Positions 15,665-23,358 of a stretch of DNA of 64,000 nt are shown piece by piece. The notes below the pieces were generated by a model. It saw only the letters and a program-made list of their open reading frames with translations. It did no database searches and was not told where the DNA came from. Within the stretch, counting starts at the first letter, position 1. Every line of letters begins with the position of its first letter. Source of the DNA: an uncultured Microbacterium sp. (lineage in GTDB: Bacteria > Actinomycetota > Actinomycetes > Actinomycetales > Microbacteriaceae); assembly GCF_937927635.1 (NCBI RefSeq), contig NZ_CALBRW010000037.1, positions 1 to 64,000 on the forward strand, read 5' to 3'. Made by a program: the position numbers and the translations under genes.

Positions 15665-16138
15665 TCAGCCCCGCCGACGGCGCAGCAGCTCGGGCAGGAC
15701 GGCCCAGAGCGCGACGGTCACCAGCAGCCCGACGGCCGCTGCGGTGACGGCGACGGGCCTGCTCATCGTCAGATCGAGGATGAGCGCGACGACGCCCACG
15801 GTCAGCGCGCCCACCACGATCAGGTCGGCCTTCACGAGCCGGTTGGCCACCCGCACCAGCATCACCTTCCGATGCTGATGGAACAGCATCCGGTGCATGC
15901 CGACCGGAGCGAGGGCGAGGATGGTCGCGAGCGCCGCGAGCACCACCAGCACGGTGTACAGGCCGTGCTGCACGGCATCCAGTTCGTTGAAGCGCGGTTG
16001 GAACACGACCGCCAGCAGGAAGCCCGCGAGCACCTGGGTGCCGGTCTGCATGACCCGAAGCTCCTGCATGAGCTCGTTCCAGTTGCGATCCGCGCGCTGC
16101 GAAGCGGTCTCGTCGGGGCGGGAGGTCTCGTCGTCCAT
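15665..16138 (-). CDS. DUF6328 four-helix membrane protein
   Basis: The protein has 157 residues. A polar N-terminus is followed by ELRVMQTGTQVLAGFLLAVVF and RFNELDAVQHGLYTVLV, the DUF6328 pattern, with four membrane helices in two hairpins. Function unknown. A -10 box TAGCGT (16145-16150) lies 6 nt before the ATG, another leaderless arrangement. A divergent small gene starts 130 bp away. Confidence 0.75.
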   Translation of the reverse strand: MDDETSRPDETASQRADRNWNELMQELRVMQTGTQVLAGFLLAVVFQPRFNELDAVQHGLYTVLVVLAALATILALAPVGMHRMLFHQHRKVMLVRVANRLVKADLIVVGALTVGVVALILDLTMSRPVAVTAAAVGLLVTVALWAVLPELLRRRRG

Positions 16139-16255
16139 GGCCGCACGCTACTCGCGCTGCGGCGGTTGCGCACGACGTACCGCCTCGTACGTGAGCGATC
16201 CCCATGCGCTGCGGCGTCAGGGCGGAATCCCGGCCCTTCACCGTTCTGCACGGCG

Positions 16256-16261
16256 TAGCAT
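16256..16261 (+). promoter_or_regulatory. leaderless -10 box of the 48-residue mini-protein
   Basis: TAGCAT ends 6 nt before the ATG at 16268, the same box and spacing as for the DUF1345 gene at 15014. No clear -35 is seen. Confidence 0.45.
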
Positions 16262-16267
16262 CGAGGG

Positions 16268-16414
16268 ATGGCCGATCAGCAGGTTCCCCAGACGCAGACG
16301 CCCGCGCAGGTGCTCACCGCGCCGCCGTCGTTGCAGCTGCTGCAGGACGACGCCCAGGCGGGCCTGTGCACCGACGGCTACTGCGTGCTGCCGCAGACCG
16401 CGGCATCCGAGTGA
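16268..16414 (+). CDS. 48-residue Gln/Pro-rich mini-protein with a C-x4-C motif
   Basis: An ATG at 16268 opens a 49-codon frame with actinobacterial G/C third positions. The product begins MADQQVPQTQTPAQ and ends with GLCTDGYCVLPQTAASE, so two cysteines (34 and 39) stand four residues apart around Thr-Asp-Gly-Tyr. There is no signal peptide or membrane helix. A -10 box lies 6 nt before the ATG. It ends 4 bp from the convergent DAHP synthase stop. I do not recognise the family. A metal- or redox-binding role or a precursor peptide are possibilities without further support; no modification enzyme is adjacent. Confidence 0.55.
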   Translation: MADQQVPQTQTPAQVLTAPPSLQLLQDDAQAGLCTDGYCVLPQTAASE

Positions 16415-16417
16415 TCC

Positions 16418-17506
16418 TCACACGGCGCTGACGCGACGGCCGCGCACCGCCTGCGCCAGCTCACCGAGGGCGCGAACAGTGGCATCCCAGCCCATGCACG
16501 CGTCGGTGATGCTCTGCCCTCGCACGAGACCCGCAGCCCCCGCCGCCACATCGTGCTTCTGTGCGCCCGCGACCAGGTTGCTCTCCAGCATGACGCCCGC
16601 GATGCTGCGCCCGCCCGAGGCGATCTGCTCGGCCAGCTCCGTTGCCACCTCCGCCTGGCGCAGGTGGTCCTTGCCGCTGTTGCCGTGACTGGCGTCCACG
16701 ATCAGCCGGTCGATGAGTCCGGTGGCGGCAAGCCGCTGCGCGGCCGCGCGCACGTGCTCGGCTCCGTAATTCGGCCCGTCAGCGCCGCCGCGCAGGATCA
16801 CCGACGTGTCGGGGTTGCCGGTCGTCGTCACCAGGCTGGCTCTGCCGTCACCTCCGATCCCGAGGAACACCTGGGGAGCGGATGCGGCGGATGCAGCATC
16901 CAGTGCCACCTGAAGACCGCCGTCGGTGCCGTTCTTGAACCCGATCGGCATCGACAGGCCGGATGCCAGCTGCCGGTGGATCTGGCTCTCGGTGGTGCGC
17001 GCGCCGATGGCGCCCCACGCGATGAGATCGGCGGTGTACTGCGGGCTGATCGGCTCGAGGAACTCCGTGGCGCACGGCAGGCCCAGCGCCGTCACGTCTC
17101 GCAGGAAGCCTCGCGCCAGGCGCAGCCCTGCGGCGATGTCATGGCTGCCGTCGAGGCGCGGGTCGTTGATCAGGCCCTTCCAGCCGACCGTGGTGCGGGG
17201 CTTCTCGAAGTAGGTGCGCATGACGATCAGCAGGTCGTCGCGGTGCGCCTCGGCCTCGGATGCCAGCATCCGGGCGTACTCGATCCCGGCGTCCACGTCG
17301 TGGATCGAGCACGGGCCGACGATCACGAGCAGCCGGTCATCCGCGCCTCTCATGACGGCCCGCACGTCGTCGCGGCCGCGAGCGACGGTGGAGGCGAGCA
17401 GGTCTCCGGCGGGGAGCTCCTCGATCACCTCCGCGGGTGAAGGGAGTGCGGCGAAGCCGCGCACGTGCAGATCGCTGGTGCTCCGGAGTGCGTCGATGGT
17501 GGGCAT
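16418..17506 (-). CDS. aroG: 3-deoxy-7-phosphoheptulonate (DAHP) synthase, class I
   Basis: The protein has 362 residues, full length for the AroFGH class. It condenses phosphoenolpyruvate and erythrose 4-phosphate, the first step of the shikimate pathway. Visible family blocks are VIVGPCSIHD (about 61-70), MRTYFEKPRTTVGWKGLINDP, ATEFLEPISPQY, the Lys-containing GFKNGTDGG and the metal-site His in DASHGNSGKDH. It is preceded by a 160-nt leader that encodes a Trp-Phe-Tyr-rich peptide and alternative hairpins, so it is probably controlled by transcription attenuation in response to aromatic amino acids. No other aro gene is adjacent. Confidence 0.93.
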   Translation of the reverse strand: MPTIDALRSTSDLHVRGFAALPSPAEVIEELPAGDLLASTVARGRDDVRAVMRGADDRLLVIVGPCSIHDVDAGIEYARMLASEAEAHRDDLLIVMRTYFEKPRTTVGWKGLINDPRLDGSHDIAAGLRLARGFLRDVTALGLPCATEFLEPISPQYTADLIAWGAIGARTTESQIHRQLASGLSMPIGFKNGTDGGLQVALDAASAASAPQVFLGIGGDGRASLVTTTGNPDTSVILRGGADGPNYGAEHVRAAAQRLAATGLIDRLIVDASHGNSGKDHLRQAEVATELAEQIASGGRSIAGVMLESNLVAGAQKHDVAAGAAGLVRGQSITDACMGWDATVRALGELAQAVRGRRVSAV

Positions 17507-17557
17507 GGGTCCTGTCCTCTCGAAGGCGGACCCCGTGCAGAGCCCGCCGAAACGGCG

Positions 17558-17583
17558 AAGGGCAGAGCGGATGCTCTGCCCTT
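17558..17583 (-). terminator. attenuator terminator hairpin of the DAHP synthase leader
   Basis: A perfect 11-bp inverted repeat (AAGGGCAGAGC, 17558-17568, and its complement 17573-17583) with the loop GGAT lies between the leader peptide and the DAHP synthase start. It is the terminator arm of the attenuator. CAGAGCC at 17630-17636 can pair with GGCTCTG at 17586-17592 as the competing antiterminator. Confidence 0.7.
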
Positions 17584-17608
17584 ACGGCTCTGAAGGTGTC
17601 GGTGCGCG

Positions 17609-17665
17609 CTAGCTCTGCGCCGGCTCCTCCAGAGCCGGCCGAAAATACGCGAACCAACGGGTCAT
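17609..17665 (-). CDS. aromatic leader peptide of the DAHP synthase attenuator
   Basis: The frame encodes the 18-residue peptide MTRWFAYFRPALEEPAQS. Four aromatic residues (Trp, Phe, Tyr, Phe) stand in positions 4, 5, 7 and 8. This is the classic sensor for charged aromatic tRNAs: stalling there would free the downstream strand to form the antiterminator. The 3' half of the frame overlaps a first hairpin (17619-17639). A TAGTGT box (17673-17678) lies 7 nt before the ATG, so the leader itself appears leaderless. Confidence 0.75.
   Translation of the reverse strand: MTRWFAYFRPALEEPAQS
17619..17639 (-). other. first attenuator hairpin overlapping the leader peptide
   Basis: GCCGGCTC and GAGCCGGC pair across a 5-nt loop inside the second half of the leader-peptide frame. 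A ribosome stalled at the Trp-Phe-Ala-Tyr-Phe codons would keep it open, and a ribosome that reached the stop would mask it. Confidence 0.6.
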
Positions 17666-17672
17666 GTCCAGA

Positions 17673-17678
17673 ACACTA
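17673..17678 (-). promoter_or_regulatory. -10 box of the aromatic leader
   Basis: TAGTGT on the minus strand ends 7 nt before the leader-peptide ATG (17665). The transcription start would fall on or next to that ATG. No convincing -35 box is seen. Confidence 0.45.
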
Positions 17679-17711
17679 CCGCACGCGCGCAGCGCCGGAT
17701 GCCGTGTGACG

Positions 17712-19190
17712 TCAGTGCCCGACGGGCGCCTGCTGGTCGGCATCCTCGAGGTCGTCGGCAGGCTTGCGGATCAGGAACGCGCCGATGATCGTGACGGTGG
17801 CGATGACGGCCCCGATCAGCAGCGATGCGCGGGCTCCCGCCGCCACGGCGACCGGTGCGTCCGTGCCACCGCCGGAGGCGGAGACCGTCGTGAACACGGC
17901 CATCATCACGGCGATGCCGGCGGCGCCCGCCACCTGCTGCACGGTGCCGACGACGGCACTCCCGTAGGAGTAGAACCGGCGCTTGAGCGAGGCCAGCGAG
18001 GCCGTGAACAACGGCGTGAACGACAGTGCGAGCCCCACCGACAGCAGGGTCTGAGCCACGAGCACCAGCCACACCGGAGTGCCGGTGGTGACCGTGGTGA
18101 ACACCCACAGCATGGCGGCGGCGAGCACCGAGCCGGGGATGAGCAGGATGCGCGTTCCGCGCCTATCGTAGATGCGCCCGATAACCGGACCCAGCAGGCC
18201 CATCGCCAGAGCGCCGGGAAGTGCCACGAGACCGGCTTCCAGGGCGGTCAGTCGCAGCGCGTTCTGCAGATACAGCGGGATGACGGTGATGCTGCCGAAG
18301 AACGCCAGCGACAGCAGGAACATCTGCACGATCGACAGCGTGAAGTCGCGCGAGGCGAACACGCGCAGGTCCAGCAGCGCGTCGTCCCTCCGCTGCAGCA
18401 CCACCTGGCGCCAGAGGAACAGGCCCAGGCCGACGACGCCGAACGCCAGTGCGATGACCAGCTGCAGCGTGCCGCCGCCACTGCCCAGACCGCCGATCTG
18501 GCTGAGCCCGAACACGAGCCCGCCGAAGCCGAATGCCGACAGCACGATGGAGAGCCCATCGATGGGCGCCCGCACGCTCTCGCCGACGTCGGTCAGCCAG
18601 CGCCAGCCGATGAACATCGCCACCAGTGCGATGGGCAGCACCACGAAGAAGATCGCGCGCCAGCCGAAATGGTCCAGCAGGAAGCCGGACAGCGTGGGGC
18701 CGATGGCGGGAGCCAGCGAGATCACCACGCTCACCCGGCCCATCATGCGTCCGCGTGATGCCGCGGGCACCAGCTCCATGATGGTGGTCATCAGCAGCGG
18801 CATCATCACCGCGGTGCCGGAGGCCTGCACGACGCGGGCGCCGAGCAGCATCGGGAAGCCAGTGGCCAGCGCGGCCAGCAGAGTGCCGACGGAGAAGAGC
18901 GTGATGGCGGCCAGGAACATCTGCCGTGTGGTGAAGCGTCGCAGCAGGAATCCCGTGATGGGGATCACCACGGCCATGGTCAGCATGAATGCGCTGGTGA
19001 CCCACTGCGCGGCGATCGGGGAGATGCTCAGATCGTGGATGAGATGGGGGATGGCGATGGCCATCGTGGTCTCGTTCAGGATGGCCACGAACGCCGCGGA
19101 CAGCAGCACCCAGATGACGGCCATGTCCTTGGCGGGGATGATGCCGGTCCGGGGCGGGACGGGCACGGTGCCGGTGTCGGCAGAGGGCAT
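17712..19190 (-). CDS. MFS drug exporter, DHA2 (EmrB/QacA) type
   Basis: The protein has 492 residues and probably 14 membrane helices. Family signs are MAIAIPHLIHDLSI in helix 1, WVTSAFMLTMAVVIPITGFLLRRF in helix 2, the GARVVQASGTAVMMP block and motif C-like SLAPAIGPTLSGFL. These are proton-driven exporters of hydrophobic drugs or metabolites. AGGAGT precedes the ATG at 19190. The 151-bp region to the divergent ABC exporter holds a 17-bp palindrome, so both efflux systems may answer to the same repressor. Substrate unknown. Confidence 0.88.
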   Translation of the reverse strand: MPSADTGTVPVPPRTGIIPAKDMAVIWVLLSAAFVAILNETTMAIAIPHLIHDLSISPIAAQWVTSAFMLTMAVVIPITGFLLRRFTTRQMFLAAITLFSVGTLLAALATGFPMLLGARVVQASGTAVMMPLLMTTIMELVPAASRGRMMGRVSVVISLAPAIGPTLSGFLLDHFGWRAIFFVVLPIALVAMFIGWRWLTDVGESVRAPIDGLSIVLSAFGFGGLVFGLSQIGGLGSGGGTLQLVIALAFGVVGLGLFLWRQVVLQRRDDALLDLRVFASRDFTLSIVQMFLLSLAFFGSITVIPLYLQNALRLTALEAGLVALPGALAMGLLGPVIGRIYDRRGTRILLIPGSVLAAAMLWVFTTVTTGTPVWLVLVAQTLLSVGLALSFTPLFTASLASLKRRFYSYGSAVVGTVQQVAGAAGIAVMMAVFTTVSASGGGTDAPVAVAAGARASLLIGAVIATVTIIGAFLIRKPADDLEDADQQAPVGH

Positions 19191-19262
19191 GGGACTCCTG
19201 AGAAGTGTGAGGTGCGCGACGTGCGAAAGGTGTGAGGGATGCGGCGTGCGAGCAGCGGATCA

Positions 19263-19279
19263 GCGTTACAGCGTAACGC
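19263..19279. promoter_or_regulatory. 17-bp palindrome between two efflux genes
   Basis: GCGTTAC and GTAACGC are exact complements separated by AGC, midway between the divergent MFS and ABC exporter genes. This size and symmetry suit a TetR-type dimer. No regulator gene is adjacent. Confidence 0.4.
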
Positions 19280-19341
19280 GAGGCACCGACATTCCATTCC
19301 CTCCCGGGGGTCCCCGTCCCCGTGCGCATTAGCCTGAGGAG

Positions 19342-21225
19342 GTGAGCATGGTCAGAGGCGGGCGCGGCGGGGCATTCCGCGGGGTGGACGAGGCCGCGCA
19401 GCGGAAGCTGAACGCGCAGGCGCCGCAGATCGACGGACTCGGCAGGCGCGTGATGGCGCTGTTCACTCCGTACCGCGGCAGGCTGATGATCACCGCGCTG
19501 CTGGTGGTCATCGGCGCGGGCCTGGCCGTCATCCCGCCGCTGCTGGTGCAGCGCATCTTCGACGACGCCCTGTTCCCGCTGCAGGGAGGCGGCCCGCACA
19601 TCCCGCTGCTGGTGGCGCTGGTGAGCGTGATGATCGGGCTGTACCTGCTCTCCGCGGGGCTCGGCGTCGCGCAGACCTGGCTCACCTCCACGGTCGGCAA
19701 CCGGGTCACCGGCGATCTGCGCGTGCGGCTGTTCGACCACCTGCAGGCCATGCAGCTGGGCTTCTTCACGCACACCAAGACCGGAGTCATCCAATCCCGG
19801 CTGCAGAACGACGTCGGCGGGGTCTCCGGCGTGCTCACCAACACCGTCACCAGCATCCTGGGCAACACCGTCACCGTCATCGCCTCGCTGGTGGCCATGC
19901 TGCTCATCGACGTGCGCCTCACGCTGATCGCCGTGGTGATGATGCCGGTCCTCGTCGTCGTGCAGCGCCGCGTCGGGCAGGTGCGCGCACGCATCGCCGG
20001 GCAGACGCAGGAGTCGCTCTCGGAGCTGACCAGCATCACGCAGGAGACGCTGAGCGTTTCGGGCATCCTGCTGTCGAAGTCCTTCAACCGGCAGCGCACC
20101 GAGTCCGCCCGCTACCAGGACGAGAACCGCAACCAGGTGCGCCTGCAGGTGCGGCAGGCCATGAGCGGCCAGGGATTCTTCGCCGTGGTGCAGGTGCTCA
20201 TGTCCAGCATCCCCGCCATCATCTACCTCGTCGCGGGCTTCTTCCTCTCCGGCGGCGCGCCGGAGATCACCGCCGGCGCCATCGTCGCGTTCACCACCGT
20301 GCAGGCGCGCCTGCTCATGCCGCTGATGGGACTCATGCGCGTGGCCCTGGACCTGCAGACCTCCAAGGCGCTGTTCGCGCGCATCTTCGAGTACCTCGAC
20401 ATGGTCCCGCAGATCAGCGATGCGCCGGATGCCGTCGACGCGGCGTCTGCGCCCGGCCCGCGCGGGCACGTCGAGTTCCGCGACGTCGTGTTCCACTACC
20501 CGGATGCCGCGCGCGACAGCCGCCCGACCCTGGACCACGTCTCCTTCGTCGCCGAACCCGGCAGCCATGTCGCATTCGTGGGGCCGTCCGGCGCGGGCAA
20601 GACCACCATCCTGTATCTCGCTCCGCGGTTGTACGAGGCATCCGGCGGGTCAGTGCGGTTCGCCGGCGCGGACGTGCGCATGCTCACGCAGGGCTCGATC
20701 ATCGACGACGTGGGAATCGTGTCGCAGGAGACCTACCTGTTCCACTCCACGATCCGCGAGAACCTGCGGTACGCCAAGCCGGATGCCACGGATGCCGAGC
20801 TCGAGGCCGCCTGCCGGGCGGCCAACATCCACCACATCATCACGGGCTTCGAGGACGGCTACGACACGATCGTGGGAGAGCGCGGCTACCGGCTCTCCGG
20901 CGGCGAGAAGCAGCGCATCGCCATCGCCCGCGTGCTGCTGAAGGACCCGCCGGTGCTGCTGCTGGACGAGGCGACCTCGGCGCTGGACACGGTCTCCGAG
21001 CGCGTGGTGCAGGAGGCGCTGGACGAAGCGGCCAAGGGACGCACCGTGATCTCCATCGCGCACCGGCTGTCGACCGTGATGGGCGCCGACGTCATCCACG
21101 TCATCGAGGGCGGGCGCATCGTGGAGTCCGGCACGCACGCCGAGCTGCTGGCCGCCGGAGGGCTGTACGCCGAGCTCGCCGCCCAGCAGGTGGCGGCATC
21201 CCGCATCGAGGGCGCCGCGGGCTGA
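19342..21225 (+). CDS. ABC exporter half-transporter (fused permease and ATPase)
   Basis: The protein has 627 residues. The six-helix ABC transporter membrane domain spans about 40-340, with the nucleotide-binding domain after about 375. Walker A is GPSGAGKTT, the signature LSGGEKQR, Walker B VLLLDEAT and the switch His lies in IAHRLST. It is a typical dimeric lipid or drug exporter. Two starts are possible: the GTG at 19342, exactly 6 nt after a TAGCCT box (19330-19335) as in other leaderless genes here, and the ATG at 19348, 5 nt after GAGGAGG. They differ by only two residues. Confidence 0.9.
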   Translation: MSMVRGGRGGAFRGVDEAAQRKLNAQAPQIDGLGRRVMALFTPYRGRLMITALLVVIGAGLAVIPPLLVQRIFDDALFPLQGGGPHIPLLVALVSVMIGLYLLSAGLGVAQTWLTSTVGNRVTGDLRVRLFDHLQAMQLGFFTHTKTGVIQSRLQNDVGGVSGVLTNTVTSILGNTVTVIASLVAMLLIDVRLTLIAVVMMPVLVVVQRRVGQVRARIAGQTQESLSELTSITQETLSVSGILLSKSFNRQRTESARYQDENRNQVRLQVRQAMSGQGFFAVVQVLMSSIPAIIYLVAGFFLSGGAPEITAGAIVAFTTVQARLLMPLMGLMRVALDLQTSKALFARIFEYLDMVPQISDAPDAVDAASAPGPRGHVEFRDVVFHYPDAARDSRPTLDHVSFVAEPGSHVAFVGPSGAGKTTILYLAPRLYEASGGSVRFAGADVRMLTQGSIIDDVGIVSQETYLFHSTIRENLRYAKPDATDAELEAACRAANIHHIITGFEDGYDTIVGERGYRLSGGEKQRIAIARVLLKDPPVLLLDEATSALDTVSERVVQEALDEAAKGRTVISIAHRLSTVMGADVIHVIEGGRIVESGTHAELLAAGGLYAELAAQQVAASRIEGAAG

Positions 21226-21234
21226 CGCCGCTCG

Positions 21235-22173
21235 TCACCAGGCCAATGCGGCCGCCAGGGCGGGGTCGGGATGGGCATCCGCGAACTCCGGCAGGGCCCG
21301 GAGATCCGCCTCGAAGGCGTCCAGCTCCGCGGTGTACGCCGGATCGGGGTGCGCCTCGGCGATGCGCCGCAGCGGAGGGAGGTCCATGGCGAGGATCAGA
21401 TCCAGGCGCGCGACCACGGCCGCAGAGTGCCCGGCGTCGTGCAGCACGCGGATCCCGCCCCGCAGCGCCGCGATGTAGTCGCGCAGCACGGGCATCCGAT
21501 CCCTGCCCTGCGTGATCGAGGTGCCGTCGGCGCGCAGCCGCCAGTGCACGACGACATCCGGGATCACGTCGAACGCCCGCACCCGGGTGTACATCTGCTG
21601 CGCGACGATCTGGTCCTCGTAGGCGACGTTCTCGGGGAACCGCAGCCCGTCCCACACCTCCGTGCGGCTGAGCTTGGACCACGCGACGATGTTGGCGGAG
21701 GCATGCGGATGCTCGGCGAGGGTCGTACCCAGGCGGCGGGGCGTCGTGGCTCGTGCCACCCACGGCTGCACGCGGCCGGGCGCGTACACGCCGGAGGCCG
21801 CGCGGCTGCGCACGTACGCGCCCGCGACGAAGTCGCTGCCGGATTCCTCGAGCGCGCCGAGCCACAGGGCGAGCGCGTCGGGGGTCAGCTCGTCGTCGGC
21901 GTCCAGGAACCCGGTGAACGGCGTGTCCACCCGGTCCAGCCCGATGTTGCGAGCCGCGCCCAGGCCGCGGGCCTCGACGTGGTGCAGCAGCTGGAACCGG
22001 GGGTCGGAGGCCGCAGCATCCGCGAACACGGCACGCGTGTCGTCGACGGATCCGTCGTCGATCAGCAGCGCCCGCCAGCGCGTCTCGCTCTGCGCACGCA
22101 GCGACGCGATGGCGGCCGGCGCGTACGTGCCGACGTCCCGGCCGGGGACGATCAGGGTCACGAGCGGATGCAC
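21235..22173 (-). CDS. family 2 glycosyltransferase
   Basis: The protein has 312 residues. The GT-A nucleotide-binding domain runs from VTLIVPGRDVGTYAPAAIASL to about 220, with the metal-binding DADD at about 91-94 (TGFLDADDELTPDAL) and ARNIGLDRV before it. It would transfer a sugar from a nucleotide donor to a cell-envelope acceptor; no membrane helix is visible. The GTG start at 22173 is 6 nt after a TAGGAT box (22180-22185). It converges on the ABC exporter with 9 bp between the stops. Confidence 0.85.
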   Translation of the reverse strand: MHPLVTLIVPGRDVGTYAPAAIASLRAQSETRWRALLIDDGSVDDTRAVFADAAASDPRFQLLHHVEARGLGAARNIGLDRVDTPFTGFLDADDELTPDALALWLGALEESGSDFVAGAYVRSRAASGVYAPGRVQPWVARATTPRRLGTTLAEHPHASANIVAWSKLSRTEVWDGLRFPENVAYEDQIVAQQMYTRVRAFDVIPDVVVHWRLRADGTSITQGRDRMPVLRDYIAALRGGIRVLHDAGHSAAVVARLDLILAMDLPPLRRIAEAHPDPAYTAELDAFEADLRALPEFADAHPDPALAAALAW

Positions 22174-22253
22174 GCACCGATCCTACTTTTCCTGTCGCGG
22201 CGCTCGGGCGGAAGGGGTTCCGGATGTCGGAGGCATCGCGTAACCTCGCCCGC

Positions 22254-23246
22254 ATGCCTTCGCTGACGGAAGAGACGACGGACTGGCTGCTGGACTCCGA
22301 CGCCGCCCTGCGGTGGCAGGTCGAGCGCGATCTCCTGGGTGCGCCGGAGGACGTGTTCGAGGCGACCAGGGCGCGCATCGCGACGGAGGGGTTCGGTGCG
22401 CGCATCCTGTCGCACCAGGATCCCGATGGGCAGTGGGCGGGCGGTGCGTACTTCCCCGCGCGAGACCGCGACCTCTCGGGGCTCGGGATCGTGGAGCACG
22501 ATGAGGACGGCCAGCCCTGGATCGCCACGACGTGGGCGCTGAAGGACCTGCGTGAGCTGGGGCTGCCCGGGGAGGTGCTGTCGGGCACGGCCGACAGACT
22601 CGCCGAGCACAGCACGTGGGAGTACCAGGACCTGCCGTACTGGGGCGGGGAGGTCGACGTCTGCATCAACTCCTTCACCCTCGCCAACGGGGCCTGGCTG
22701 GGTGCCGACGTCTCCGGACTCGTCGCGTGGTTCCCCGCGCATCGCCTGGCCGACGGCGGTTGGAACTGCGAGGCCGAAGAGGGGGATTCCGAGAGATCGT
22801 CGTTCCACTCCACTCTCAACGCGCTCGTCGGGATGCGCGAGTACGAGGAGCTGACCGGCGACTCCTCGCTGCGCGAGACGCGTCATGCCGGCGAGGAGTA
22901 CCTGCTGGAGCGGCGGCTGATGCGCCGACTGTCCACCGGAGAGGTCGTCGGCCCATGGGTCGAGGACTTCATCGCACCCAGCCGCTGGCAGTACAGCGCG
23001 CTGGCGGCCCTGGACCACTTCCGTGCGGCCGCCGTGCTGGAGGGGACGGCGCCGGACGCGCGCCTGACCGACGCCGTGGAACTCGTGCGGGCCGCGCGCC
23101 GGCCAGACGGCACGTGGCTGCAGGGCGATGTGCCCGGCGGTGCGGTGTGGGTGCAGATCGACGAGCTGCGGGGGCAGCCGTCGAAGTGGCTCACGCTGAT
23201 CGGGACACGGGTGCTGGACTGGTGGGATGCCGCTCGCCACCCCTGA
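22254..23246 (+). CDS. squalene/terpene-cyclase-fold protein
   Basis: The protein has 330 residues and is made of alpha-alpha barrel repeats with QW-like motifs (DPDGQWAGG, DGGWNCE, RRPDGTWLQ), as in squalene-hopene cyclases and prenyltransferase-type proteins. It is half the length of a true cyclase, and the DxDD protonation motif is absent, so a cyclase reaction is doubtful. The ATG at 22254 is chosen because TAACCT (22241-22246) lies 7 nt upstream; an in-frame ATG at 22224 would precede the promoter. No isoprenoid genes are nearby. Function unknown. Confidence 0.7.
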   Translation: MPSLTEETTDWLLDSDAALRWQVERDLLGAPEDVFEATRARIATEGFGARILSHQDPDGQWAGGAYFPARDRDLSGLGIVEHDEDGQPWIATTWALKDLRELGLPGEVLSGTADRLAEHSTWEYQDLPYWGGEVDVCINSFTLANGAWLGADVSGLVAWFPAHRLADGGWNCEAEEGDSERSSFHSTLNALVGMREYEELTGDSSLRETRHAGEEYLLERRLMRRLSTGEVVGPWVEDFIAPSRWQYSALAALDHFRAAAVLEGTAPDARLTDAVELVRAARRPDGTWLQGDVPGGAVWVQIDELRGQPSKWLTLIGTRVLDWWDAARHP

Positions 23247-23358
23247 ACCCCGAGGCCGGCTGATCATCGGACTGCCGTGGACGACGTCCGGACACACTCT
23301 CGCGCTCGGGTTCTCCGGCGCCGTCACCGGGCGGACCCGACTCGCTCTCGCGCGCCGA

